Assembly (NCBI RefSeq): GCF_018373335.1
Contig: NZ_JAHAHH010000056.1
Span: forward strand, 1-8,717
Reading direction: 5' to 3'
DNA from: Negativicoccus succinicivorans
GTDB taxonomy: Bacteria; Bacillota; Negativicutes; Veillonellales; Negativicoccaceae
Length of the DNA: 8,717 nt
Shown piece by piece: positions 1 to 6,778 of this stretch; within the stretch, counting starts at the first letter, position 1, and each line of letters starts with the position of its first letter. The notes beneath the pieces are model-generated. The model was not told where the DNA came from, searched no databases, and worked only from the letters and a program-made list of their open reading frames with translations. Both the position numbers and the translations under genes were made by a program.

Positions 1-25
1 CATCGCCATATGGCGATGCTTTTTT
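1..25 (+). terminator. Rho-independent terminator of a + strand gene left of the window
   Basis: Positions 1-18 (CATCGCCATATGGCGATG) are a perfect inverted repeat, giving a 7-bp stem with an ATAT loop. A run of six T (20-25) follows on the + strand, the standard intrinsic terminator layout. It would end a + strand transcript entering from outside the window. The stem is symmetric, so it might also stop the minus-strand transcript of the gene ending at 36, but the bases that would form that T-run lie before position 1. Confidence 0.8.
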
Positions 26-35
26 GTGTCGTATA

Positions 36-755
36 TTACTCTTGCCGGCGAGTCGGTTTGCGCATGAGCAAATTCAACACGATCGGCGTGACGATCACGG
101 CCGCGCCGATGGCTTCCGGAATGCCGTTGAAAATGCAAATGCCAATGATAATATTAACTACCTGATCGAGCGGAACATGACGTATTTCCGCGAATTCTTT
201 AGCGTACAAAATATACGTCAGGCCCATGACCATGATCGTATTCATCATCGATGTCACCAATGCGGACACCGCGATTTTAACGACCTGCGCTCCCGGCATA
301 GCGCGGTACACGAGGTACGCGATCAAACCGAGCAGCACACGCGGCAAGACCGAAATGAGCGGGTTCAAAAACACAATACTCATCAGCGTCGGCGCCACAA
401 TATTTTGGAATAAGCTGAAGCAACCGAAAATCAAACCAGTCATCATGCCGACGCGCGGTCCTTCCACAATGCCGCCGATAATCGTCGGAATATGCAGAAT
501 GGTCGCTTTCATATAAATGAGGTGAATAAAACCGTAGCCCGTCAAACCGAGCAACGCGGTAATACCGCCTAAAAGGCCGGTGATCACAAGCTGCCGCACC
601 GTCATAAATGAACGCTTCGTCGGCGGCGCTACACTCGGACGTTCGTCCGCGGGCCGCTCCGTTACTTGCGAATCCGCCTGCAAATCATTCACCGGTGATG
701 TTGCTTCCGTCGCATGCGGCTTGTCCGCCGCCGGATCTTTTTGCCAATTTTCCAT
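36..755 (-). CDS. ECF transporter S component (vitamin-type substrate-binding membrane protein)
   Basis: This 239-residue protein is an integral membrane substrate-capture subunit of an energy-coupling factor (ECF) importer. Residues 1-50 are hydrophilic and rich in Pro, Ala, Asp and Glu. From about residue 53 there are some five to six hydrophobic segments (roughly 54-80, 86-97, 103-121, 124-150, 158-183 and 199-229). The stretch around 83-118 (KATILHIPTIIGGIVEGP, then GLIFGCFSLFQN) is typical of the ECF S-component family (PF12822-like); the relatives I recall include pantothenate- and other vitamin-type S proteins, but the substrate cannot be read from the sequence. The start at 755 has a strong GGAGGA (761-766) five bases upstream; the alternative Met51 has no good Shine-Dalgarno. 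No ATPase or EcfT gene is adjacent, so it probably shares a module encoded elsewhere, such as the ecfT at 7968-8651. It has its own promoter (849-877) and a roughly 86-nt leader. Confidence 0.85.
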   Translation of the reverse strand: MENWQKDPAADKPHATEATSPVNDLQADSQVTERPADERPSVAPPTKRSFMTVRQLVITGLLGGITALLGLTGYGFIHLIYMKATILHIPTIIGGIVEGPRVGMMTGLIFGCFSLFQNIVAPTLMSIVFLNPLISVLPRVLLGLIAYLVYRAMPGAQVVKIAVSALVTSMMNTIMVMGLTYILYAKEFAEIRHVPLDQVVNIIIGICIFNGIPEAIGAAVIVTPIVLNLLMRKPTRRQE

Positions 756-769
756 TTTGTTCCTCCGTT

Positions 770-831
770 CTTATTCCTTTAGGGATATAAGTCGTTACCA
801 GAACCGTATTATTGCGCTTGCCCATGCAAGC
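770..831 (-). promoter_or_regulatory. Structured 5' leader of the ECF S-component gene
   Basis: Between the predicted transcription start (about 842) and the ribosome binding site, the minus strand can form two hairpins. The first is GCTTGC-ATGG-GCAAGC at 831-816, a 6-bp stem. The second is CTTAT(A)TCC-CTAAA-GGAATAAG at 791-770, 5+3 bp with one bulged A. It ends three bases before the GGAGGA. The leader matches no riboswitch class I recognise (checked by eye for preQ1, THF and T-box cores). A regulatory role is only inferred from position and structure. Confidence 0.35.
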
Positions 832-848
832 CGCCGTAAATCAAAAGC

Positions 849-877
849 ATTATAGAGATAATCGCCTGCCTTGTCAA
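849..877 (-). promoter_or_regulatory. Sigma-70 promoter for the ECF S-component gene
   Basis: On the minus strand TTGACA (877-872) and TATAAT (854-849) are both perfect consensus hexamers separated by exactly 17 bases. The predicted start is near 842, about 86 nt before the ATG at 755. The -35 box overlaps the -35 box of the promoter firing in the other direction. Confidence 0.88.
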
Positions 878-899
878 GACGGAGACCTGCCGTTATAAT
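871..899 (+). promoter_or_regulatory. Sigma-70 promoter for the DedA-family gene
   Basis: On the + strand TTGTCA (871-876; one mismatch to TTGACA) and TATAAT (894-899; perfect) are 17 bases apart. The predicted start is near 906, leaving a leader of about 90 nt before the ATG at 997. Five of its six -35 bases (872-876) also belong to the minus-strand -35 box. Confidence 0.85.
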
Positions 900-981
900 C
901 AAATTTATACGATACGCGTCTTTCGGTATGACAGACGTTCCTATGTCGTTTACGCGCAATGCGCATGCAAATAAATGAATC

Positions 982-996
982 ACGGAAGGAGTCCGT
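982..996 (+). promoter_or_regulatory. Ribosome binding site in a hairpin loop, DedA gene
   Basis: ACGGA (982-986) and TCCGT (992-996) are exact complements, and the five bases between them are AGGAG, the Shine-Dalgarno core. The stem abuts the ATG at 997. If it forms, the SD is presented in the loop while the start codon sits directly at the base of the stem. The SD itself fixes 997 as the start; the effect of the hairpin is inferred. Confidence 0.5.
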
Positions 997-1620
997 ATGG
1001 ATTGGCTTTATCTTTTCATGGAAGATTACGGCTACTGGGCGCTGTTTTTAACCATGGTTGCGGAAAATATGAATATCCCGATTCCGAGCGAAGTCGTTTT
1101 AGGCTTTGCCGGTTATCTCGTACATCGCGGCACTTTCACTTACACGCTCGCCTGCGTAGTCGGCGTCGCGGCGGGACTGGTGGGATCGCTGCTGTCGTAC
1201 GCTATCGGTTACTACGGCGGCCGTCCTTTCTTACAAAAACATAAACATCTCTTTTTTCTCTCGCAAACGAAACTTTCGTCGGCGGATGATTGGTTTGCCC
1301 GTTACGGCGGCATTGCCGTTTTGACCGGTCGTCTGTTACCGGGCATACGCACATTTATTTCGCTGCCCGCCGGAATGGCTCGCTATCCGCTCAAACCGTT
1401 CATCTGGTATACCGTGATCGGCACGATTCCCTGGACGATGCTCCTCGTTTGGCTCGGGTTCCAACTGGGCGAGCATTGGGAAGACCTTCTGACCTACGAC
1501 ATGGAACTGTTTATCGGTTCTGTCGTCGTGGCCGCTCTCGCCTACGCTTATTACCACTACCTGCGCAAACGTCGCTCCCAAAATTCGGAAAACGCAAACC
1601 GCTCCCATGACGACAAATAA
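997..1620 (+). CDS. DedA-family integral membrane protein
   Basis: This 207-residue protein is a cytoplasmic-membrane member of the DedA (SNARE-associated/VTT domain) family. Known members include lipid flippases/scramblases and proteins affecting membrane potential and drug tolerance. The hallmarks are present: Glu23 followed by IPIPSE (27-32) in the first re-entrant region, a hydrophobic stretch at about 50-73, and GRLLPGIRTFISLPAG (111-126) with Arg112, Pro115 and Arg118, matching the conserved arginine motif. Hydrophobic segments follow at about 135-157 and 170-187, and then a basic, hydrophilic tail (RKRRSQ onward). The length is normal for the family. It appears monocistronic: it has its own promoter at 871-899, and two terminators follow at 1773-1821. 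The gene for the ECF S component diverges from the same control region. Which DedA function it has (polyprenyl-phosphate or phospholipid handling) cannot be told from sequence. Confidence 0.93.
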   Translation: MDWLYLFMEDYGYWALFLTMVAENMNIPIPSEVVLGFAGYLVHRGTFTYTLACVVGVAAGLVGSLLSYAIGYYGGRPFLQKHKHLFFLSQTKLSSADDWFARYGGIAVLTGRLLPGIRTFISLPAGMARYPLKPFIWYTVIGTIPWTMLLVWLGFQLGEHWEDLLTYDMELFIGSVVVAALAYAYYHYLRKRRSQNSENANRSHDDK

Positions 1621-1772
1621 AGATTAAATTTGTCGCGCATGTTGCCGGTTGCCGCATTTTCATGCATTGACTTTGCGCAAGAATAACAATCCGCGAGATT
1701 TGCGAGAAAAATAATTGCCGACCGCCCGAAACACGGTCAACTTGGTGTCGCGCATCATTCTTTTATAAAAAC

Positions 1773-1796
1773 AGCCGTCTCTGCGGAGACGGTTTT
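1773..1796 (+). terminator. Rho-independent terminator downstream of the DedA gene
   Basis: CCGTCTC (1775-1781) pairs with GAGACGG (1786-1792) around a TGCG loop. A short T-run (1793-1796) follows, and A-rich sequence precedes. It lies about 150 bases after the DedA stop, so the transcript would carry a long 3' untranslated region. No gene or recognised RNA is visible in 1621-1772. Confidence 0.75.
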
Positions 1797-1821
1797 ATGA
1801 TGCCGGCATCATAGATTTTTT
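1796..1821 (+). terminator. Second hairpin terminator directly after the first
   Basis: Positions 1796-1813 are an 18-base perfect palindrome (TATGATGCCGGCATCATA), a 7-bp stem with a CCGG loop. They are followed by GA and six T (1816-1821). It adjoins the preceding hairpin with no spacer, making a tandem terminator that insulates the argS operon from DedA read-through. Confidence 0.65.
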
Positions 1822-1840
1822 CCCTTATAAATGATAGAAT
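1812..1840 (+). promoter_or_regulatory. Extended -10 promoter for the DUF1934-argS-pyrG operon
   Basis: TGATAGAAT (1832-1840) fits the extended -10 pattern TGN-TATAAT with one mismatch. A weak -35, TAGATT (1812-1817, three of six), lies 17 bases upstream and overlaps the T-side of the terminator hairpin. The predicted start is near 1847, giving a leader of about 20 nt. That leaves no room for a T-box or attenuator. Confidence 0.5.
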
Positions 1841-1868
1841 TATATAGTTAATATTACGGAGGTGCGTG

Positions 1869-2297
1869 ATGAAGGCGGTCATTATTACCGTGAACACGCT
1901 GCAGCGCGACGAGAACGGCCAGGAAGAGAGTATTGAACTGACCACAAAGGGCACGTACGAAAAACAAGGCGACGTGCAAATTTTGTGTTACGACGAATCT
2001 TCTCTGACCGGACTTACGGGAACGCGGACAACGTTAAAATTATTTCCGCATTCGCTCGTGCTGATGCGCGACGGTAAGATCACGCAGCAACAGGAATTTT
2101 TGCCGGGAACGTCGCAAAAATCGCTGTATGAGACACCGTTCGGCAACGTCACGCTGACGATGTACACGCATGAGCTGACCCACACGCTCGCGAACGGCGA
2201 GGGGGAAATCGCGCTCCGTTACGATGTCGCGCTGGAAGGCGTCCACGCGAATTATAATGAACTGATCATACGCTCACGAGAGGACGGAACGAACTGA
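1869..2297 (+). CDS. DUF1934 (YwiB-like) beta-barrel protein
   Basis: This 142-residue soluble protein fits the DUF1934/YwiB family, small lipocalin-like beta-barrels of unknown function often found next to argS in Firmicutes. Family-type features are the alternating beta-strand pattern, the segment YDESSLTGLTGTRTTLKLFP (about 41-60), and YETPFGNVTLTMYTHEL (about 86-102). There is no signal peptide or membrane segment. I chose ATG 1869, six bases after GGAGG (1858-1862), over GTG 1866, which would be only three bases away. Its TGA overlaps the argS ATG by one base (TGATG), so the two are probably translationally coupled. The association suggests a link to arginyl-tRNA synthetase supply, but no biochemical role is established. 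Confidence 0.88.
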   Translation: MKAVIITVNTLQRDENGQEESIELTTKGTYEKQGDVQILCYDESSLTGLTGTRTTLKLFPHSLVLMRDGKITQQQEFLPGTSQKSLYETPFGNVTLTMYTHELTHTLANGEGEIALRYDVALEGVHANYNELIIRSREDGTN

Positions 2298-3958
2298 TGG
2301 ATTTACGGACGGAAATCGGTGCGGCGCTGACCGACGCGGTCAAAGCGGCCGTCACTAAGGGAACACTTCCCGCCGGCGACTACCCCGAACCTTTTCTGGA
2401 ACAGCCGCCGCAAAAAGAATTCGGCGATTTTGCCACCAATCTCGCCATGCAATCGGCGAAAATCGCCCGTCGCGCGCCGCGGCAAATTGCGGACGCGATT
2501 CTGGCGGAGCTCGACTCCCCGCTGATTGAACGCGCGGAAATCGCCGGCGCCGGTTTTATCAATTTATTTTTGAAAAACGACGCGGTCTACGATATTTTAA
2601 AAGAAATTTTGCGTAAAGGTAACGACTACGGCAACCTGCCGGAAAAAAGCGACGAATATATTCAAGTCGAATACGTCAGCGCCAATCCCACCGGACCGCT
2701 CCATATCGGTCACGGGCGCGGCGCGGCGTTCGGCAGTGCGCTGGTCAACCTGCTGCGCGCCGCCGGCTACCCGACACAGGCGGAGTACTACATCAACGAC
2801 GCGGGCAACCAAATCGACAATCTCGCCAAATCGGTCGACGCGCGTTACCGTGAACTCTTGGGTGAAACGGTCGAATTTCCGGAAGACGGTTACCACGGCC
2901 GCGACATCATCACAACCGCGCAAACGATCATTGATGAGGACGGCGACAAATATTTAGCCATGCCCGCCGCCGAACGCCTCGCGATTTTCAAAGAGCGGGC
3001 GCTGCATGCGAAACTCGAACGTTTACGTAAAGATCTGGCGGATTTCCATGTAGAATTCGACCAATGGTTCAGTGAACGCACGTTGCATCCGGAAGCGATC
3101 GAGACGGCGTGCGCCGAACTGAAAGCGCGCGGCAAGCTGTATGAAAAAGAAGGCGCGCTGTGGTTGAACACCACTGCATACGGCGATGACAAAGATCGCG
3201 TCGTCATTCGCGCCAACGGCGTCGGCACGTATTTCGCCGCCGATATCGCGTACCACCGCAACAAGTATGAACGCGGTTTCACGCAGATGATCAACATCTG
3301 GGGCGCCGACCATCACGGTTACGTCGCTCGCGTCAAAGCGGCGCTCACGGCGCTTGGCTATGATTCGGATAAACTCGAAATTTTACTTTTGCAAATGGTC
3401 AATCTCTTGCGCGGCGGCGAAGTCGTCAAGATGAGCAAACGTACCGGCAAATCGATTACTCTTGCCGAACTGATCGAAGAAGTCGGTGCCGACGCGGCGC
3501 GGTATTTCTTCATCATGCGTTCGCTTGACAGCCAGCTCGACTTTGACATCGACTTGGCAAAATCGCACAGCAATGAAAATCCGGTGTACTACATCCAATA
3601 CGCCTACGCGCGCATTCACAGCATTTACCGCCAGGCGGAGGAAAATCAGATCGCGTACGGCGCTTGGGAACATACCGATTTTAGTCTACTGACGGAACCC
3701 GCCGAACTGGATCTGATTAAACAGATGAGCGAGTACCGCGAGATGATCGCAAACGCGGCCGCCGCGCACGCGCCGCATCGTCTGGCTCGTTATCTTTATG
3801 AACTCGCCGGCCTGTTCCATTCGTTTTATAAACAGTGCCGCATTTTGGGCATTGATCAGGAACGCCAACAGGCGCGTTTGGGACTGATCACAGCGACCAA
3901 GTATATTTTATGGCACGGCTTAACCATTCTCGGTGTCAGCGCGCCGGAAAAAATGTAA
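2297..3958 (+). CDS. argS: Arginyl-tRNA synthetase
   Basis: This 553-residue class Ia aminoacyl-tRNA synthetase charges tRNA-Arg with arginine in the cytoplasm, using ATP. Domains in order are an N-terminal Add-1 domain (about 1-105), which contacts the tRNA D-loop; the Rossmann catalytic core with the HIGH signature at His136-His139, inside SANPTGPLHIGHGRGAAFG; the KMSKS-type loop at Lys378-Lys381 (KMSKRTGKSITL); and a C-terminal alpha-helical DALRM anticodon-binding domain (about 430-553). The length is close to that of typical bacterial ArgS. The ATG overlaps the stop of the upstream DUF1934 gene by one base. An SD-like AGAGGA lies upstream inside that gene. No T-box leader precedes the operon, so tRNA-responsive control is not evident. 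pyrG follows after ten bases. Confidence 0.98.
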   Translation: MDLRTEIGAALTDAVKAAVTKGTLPAGDYPEPFLEQPPQKEFGDFATNLAMQSAKIARRAPRQIADAILAELDSPLIERAEIAGAGFINLFLKNDAVYDILKEILRKGNDYGNLPEKSDEYIQVEYVSANPTGPLHIGHGRGAAFGSALVNLLRAAGYPTQAEYYINDAGNQIDNLAKSVDARYRELLGETVEFPEDGYHGRDIITTAQTIIDEDGDKYLAMPAAERLAIFKERALHAKLERLRKDLADFHVEFDQWFSERTLHPEAIETACAELKARGKLYEKEGALWLNTTAYGDDKDRVVIRANGVGTYFAADIAYHRNKYERGFTQMINIWGADHHGYVARVKAALTALGYDSDKLEILLLQMVNLLRGGEVVKMSKRTGKSITLAELIEEVGADAARYFFIMRSLDSQLDFDIDLAKSHSNENPVYYIQYAYARIHSIYRQAEENQIAYGAWEHTDFSLLTEPAELDLIKQMSEYREMIANAAAAHAPHRLARYLYELAGLFHSFYKQCRILGIDQERQQARLGLITATKYILWHGLTILGVSAPEKM

Positions 3959-3968
3959 AGGGGGACGC

Positions 3969-5573
3969 ATGACTAAGTACATATTTGTCACGGGCGGTGT
4001 CGTTTCTTCGCTCGGTAAAGGTATCACCGCCGCATCGCTCGGCCGTTTACTGAAAAACCGCGGCTATCGGGTCACGATCCAAAAATTCGATCCGTATTTA
4101 AATATTGACCCGGGCACGATGAGCCCGTACCAACACGGTGAAGTTTTCGTAACCGATGACGGCGCGGAAACGGACCTCGACCTCGGTCATTACGAACGCT
4201 TTATCGATATCAACTTAAGTCAGCGTTCCAACGTAACAAGCGGCCGCATTTATCAAACCGTCATTTCGCGGGAACGTAAAGGCGATTACCTGGGCGGGAC
4301 CGTTCAGGTCATTCCGCATGTGACGAACGCGATCAAAGAACAGGTGTTCCGCGTCGGTCAGGAAGTCAATGCCGACGTAGTTATCACCGAAATCGGCGGC
4401 ACGGTCGGCGATATCGAAAGCCAACCGTTTTTGGAAGCGATTCGCCAGGTGAAAAAAGATATCGGCAAAGAAAACGTTCTGTATATTCACGTAACGCTTT
4501 TGCCGTACATCTCCGCTTCCGGCGAATTGAAAACGAAACCGACGCAACACAGCGTAAAAGAAATGCGCAGTATCGGCATCCAGCCGGACATCATCGTCTG
4601 CCGCAGCGAATACCCGATCTCACAGGAAATGAAAGAAAAAATCGCGTTATTCTGCGACGTCGATGTCGACGCGATCATTGAAAATCGTACCGCGCAAAGC
4701 ATTTACGAAGTACCTTTGATGATGCAGCATGAAGGTTTGGATAAAATCGTTCTGCGCAAATTACAGCTGGAAGACAAGCCGCTCGACATGAGCGATTGGG
4801 AACACATGGTTGATCGCATGCTCCACCCGCAGGGCGAACTGGAAGTGGCGCTCGTCGGCAAATACGTTTCGCTCCACGACGCGTATCTTTCCGTCGTCGA
4901 ATCGCTCGATCATGCCGGCTACGCGTTTAACCGCAAAGTCAACATTCGCTGGATCGACTCGGAAGAAGTCGAAGCGGCGGATGATCTCGCACCGCTTTTT
5001 GCGGGTGTGGACGGTATCGTCGTCCCCGGCGGTTTCGGTTCTCGCGGCGTAGAAGGAAAGATCCGCACGATCCGTTTCGCGCGCGAACATAAAATTCCCT
5101 ACCTCGGTTTATGTCTCGGCATGCAGTGCGCCGTGATGGAATTCGCCCGCAATGTCTGCGGCATTCAAGATGCGATTTCGAGCGAATTTGATACCGACGC
5201 CGAACATCCGGTCATCGATTTGATGCCCGACCAGGTCGATATCGAAGATAAAGGCGGCACCATGCGCTTGGGTCTGTATCCCTGCAAGTTGGTCGACGGC
5301 ACGCATTCGCGCGAGCTTTACGGAGAAGAGTTGGTGTATGAACGCCATCGTCACCGTTACGAATTCAACAACGCGTATCGTAAGCAACTGACTGATGCGG
5401 GCTTGATTCTCGCCGGCACCAGTCCCGATGAACGTCTGGTGGAAATTGTCGAAGTCAAAGACCACCCCTTCTTTGTCGCCGTGCAGTTCCATCCGGAATT
5501 CAAATCACGTCCGAATAATCCGCATCCGCTGTTTTATGGATTCATTCAGGCGATGGAGCAAGAAGCAAAATAA
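3969..5573 (+). CDS. pyrG: CTP synthase (glutamine-hydrolysing)
   Basis: This 534-residue enzyme makes CTP from UTP, ATP and glutamine, the last step of pyrimidine nucleotide synthesis. The N-terminal amidoligase domain (about 1-270) starts with the P-loop region TGGVVSSLGKGITAASLG; EIGGTVGDIES is also conserved. The C-terminal class I glutamine amidotransferase domain (about 295-534) carries the oxyanion loop VPGGFGSRG, the nucleophile Cys382 in GLCLGMQ, and the catalytic His508 and Glu510 in QFHPEF. All key residues are intact and the length is standard. ATG 3969 follows AGGGGG (3959-3964) and begins with the usual family N-terminus; an in-frame upstream ATG (3933) would add 12 residues read out of the argS end. 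The gap to argS is ten bases, so it is probably cotranscribed with argS. The G-stuttering leader attenuator known for Bacillus pyrG has no space here. Confidence 0.99.
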   Translation: MTKYIFVTGGVVSSLGKGITAASLGRLLKNRGYRVTIQKFDPYLNIDPGTMSPYQHGEVFVTDDGAETDLDLGHYERFIDINLSQRSNVTSGRIYQTVISRERKGDYLGGTVQVIPHVTNAIKEQVFRVGQEVNADVVITEIGGTVGDIESQPFLEAIRQVKKDIGKENVLYIHVTLLPYISASGELKTKPTQHSVKEMRSIGIQPDIIVCRSEYPISQEMKEKIALFCDVDVDAIIENRTAQSIYEVPLMMQHEGLDKIVLRKLQLEDKPLDMSDWEHMVDRMLHPQGELEVALVGKYVSLHDAYLSVVESLDHAGYAFNRKVNIRWIDSEEVEAADDLAPLFAGVDGIVVPGGFGSRGVEGKIRTIRFAREHKIPYLGLCLGMQCAVMEFARNVCGIQDAISSEFDTDAEHPVIDLMPDQVDIEDKGGTMRLGLYPCKLVDGTHSRELYGEELVYERHRHRYEFNNAYRKQLTDAGLILAGTSPDERLVEIVEVKDHPFFVAVQFHPEFKSRPNNPHPLFYGFIQAMEQEAK

Positions 5574-5576
5574 AAT

Positions 5577-5609
5577 CAAAAAACACCGGAAATCTCCGGT
5601 GTTTTTTTT
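5577..5609 (+). terminator. pyrG: Rho-independent terminator of the argS-pyrG operon
   Basis: ACACCGGA (5583-5590) pairs with TCCGGTGT (5595-5602) around AATC. The hairpin is flanked by an A-run before and eight T in total (5602-5609) after. It begins just after the pyrG stop codon. The A/T flanks allow the stem to extend further. Confidence 0.95.
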
Positions 5610-5613
5610 GCAC

Positions 5614-5643
5614 AAAAAAAGAGCTGCCGCGGCAGCTCTTTTT
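5614..5643 (-). terminator. Terminator of the PLP enzyme-YkvI transcript (bidirectional form)
   Basis: Positions 5621-5638 (GAGCTGCCGCGGCAGCTC) are a perfect inverted repeat. On the minus strand they are followed by seven T (complement of 5620-5614), and they begin 15 bases after the stop of the YkvI-like gene. On the + strand five T (5639-5643) follow, so the hairpin can also back up the pyrG terminator. Confidence 0.92.
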
Positions 5644-5653
5644 CTTTTTTCGT

Positions 5654-6778
5654 TTACTCTTTCATTAACTCTGTTTTTCGTGCGCCCGCGCGCAGGAATA
5701 CCACCGGAATCATAATAAGTCCGACTTGTCCCATCAACGGATACAGGATACCGATCAATTTACCGAAACCGATCTGCGCGCCGAAATACGCCACAATTCC
5801 CAAGACCAGCGTCACCGCGATCATCGGCGTACGGCCGATACCAAAGCCCTGAATACGGTTCAACACGAGCCAAAACATCGGCGCTGCCGTGGAGTAAATC
5901 CCCAACAAAAGCACCACGGAGAAAATCATCGCGAGAATCGGCAGATGTTGTTCCGCCAGGAACAAATTCGGCACTTCGTAGGTCACGATCTGATCCGGAT
6001 AGCAAAGCATCGCGAAGACGATCATGATGACCGACAGCATCAGGAAAACGCCGCCCATAACGCCGCCCCAAATCGCTTCCTGGCGATTGCGCGCGCGCGT
6101 GCCGAGTCCGGCAAGAAAAGGAATTCCGCCCAAAACCATGCAAGCCGCATACAACACGCCGCTGAACCAAGCGGTATCCAACCATTCATACGCCCCGAAC
6201 CACCAGCCGGCGGTCGCGCGCAAATCGAAGAGCGCCTGCACTTGCGCCCCCGTCAAATCATTGCCGTAGTACGTGCTGGTCACCGCGGTCACGATACCGA
6301 TTAAAATCGTAAACACGGTGATGACCGGTCCGATCGCGCCGATAATATCGACCAAACCGTTCAAACCGAGCAACACGGTCATGACGCAAAGAATCGCCAT
6401 GCCGAGTTTGCCGATTTCCGCACCGACGCCGAAGTATTCGCCGGCCACGGCGCCGGATCCGGCGAACATAATGGAAACGACGCAGAAAAGGCAAATGATC
6501 GTGAAAATTTCCAAAATGTAACCGATATATTTACCGCAATAGTAGCGGAAAATTTCCGTCTGTACGGTCAATTTCAATTCATGTCCTTTGACCATCAGGG
6601 CCGCGCCCATCGCGGCGAAAAGAAACATGCTGACGAGCGCGCCGATGTAACCCGCCGGTCCGTACGATGTGAAAAATTGCAACACTTCCTGGCCGGTCGC
6701 AAATCCCGAACCGATCGTAAACGCGATGTAAGCCCCCGCCAGTTTCACGACATTCCAAATGCTTACCTGCTGCTGCAT
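5654..6778 (-). CDS. YkvI-like LeuT-fold membrane transporter
   Basis: This 374-residue polytopic membrane protein resembles the YkvI family (COG3949), a poorly characterised branch of the APC/LeuT-fold transporters. About ten hydrophobic segments are visible (roughly 8-28, 42-63, 86-107, 123-140, 143-165, 203-225, 236-259, 279-304, 316-335 and 338-362). The first holds AGAYIAFTIGSGFATGQEVLQFF (14-36), whose glycine-rich GSGFATG looks like the unwound substrate/ion-binding part of helix 1 in this fold and is characteristic of the family. The substrate is unknown; an amino acid or related organic ion is likely by homology. The start at 6778 has GGAGG (6786-6790) seven bases upstream, located inside the upstream PLP-enzyme gene, and the reading frames overlap by 16 bases, implying coupled translation. 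A terminator follows at 5614-5643. Confidence 0.85.
   Translation of the reverse strand: MQQQVSIWNVVKLAGAYIAFTIGSGFATGQEVLQFFTSYGPAGYIGALVSMFLFAAMGAALMVKGHELKLTVQTEIFRYYCGKYIGYILEIFTIICLFCVVSIMFAGSGAVAGEYFGVGAEIGKLGMAILCVMTVLLGLNGLVDIIGAIGPVITVFTILIGIVTAVTSTYYGNDLTGAQVQALFDLRATAGWWFGAYEWLDTAWFSGVLYAACMVLGGIPFLAGLGTRARNRQEAIWGGVMGGVFLMLSVIMIVFAMLCYPDQIVTYEVPNLFLAEQHLPILAMIFSVVLLLGIYSTAAPMFWLVLNRIQGFGIGRTPMIAVTLVLGIVAYFGAQIGFGKLIGILYPLMGQVGLIMIPVVFLRAGARKTELMKE

Noticed and set aside
685..825. 46-codon minus-strand frame starting in the S-component leader and running over its start
   Set aside because: It has only a poor GGCGG-like site upstream, and its ATG sits in the loop of the 816-831 hairpin. 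It is mostly an alternate frame of the S-component gene. A leader peptide is possible but unsupported.
928..978. 16-codon frame in the DedA leader
   Set aside because: No Shine-Dalgarno precedes it and the peptide shows no attenuation-type codon run.
1621..1865. Possible T-box or other riboswitch before the argS operon
   Set aside because: No T-box consensus or specifier-loop architecture is visible, and the predicted promoter lies downstream of the hairpins, which read as terminators.
1866..1868. GTG start for the DUF1934 gene
   Set aside because: It lies only three bases from GGAGG. ATG 1869 has normal spacing.
3933..3968. Upstream ATG extending PyrG by 12 residues
   Set aside because: The added residues overlap the end of argS and are unlike PyrG proteins. 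ATG 3969 has a good SD and the normal family N-terminus.
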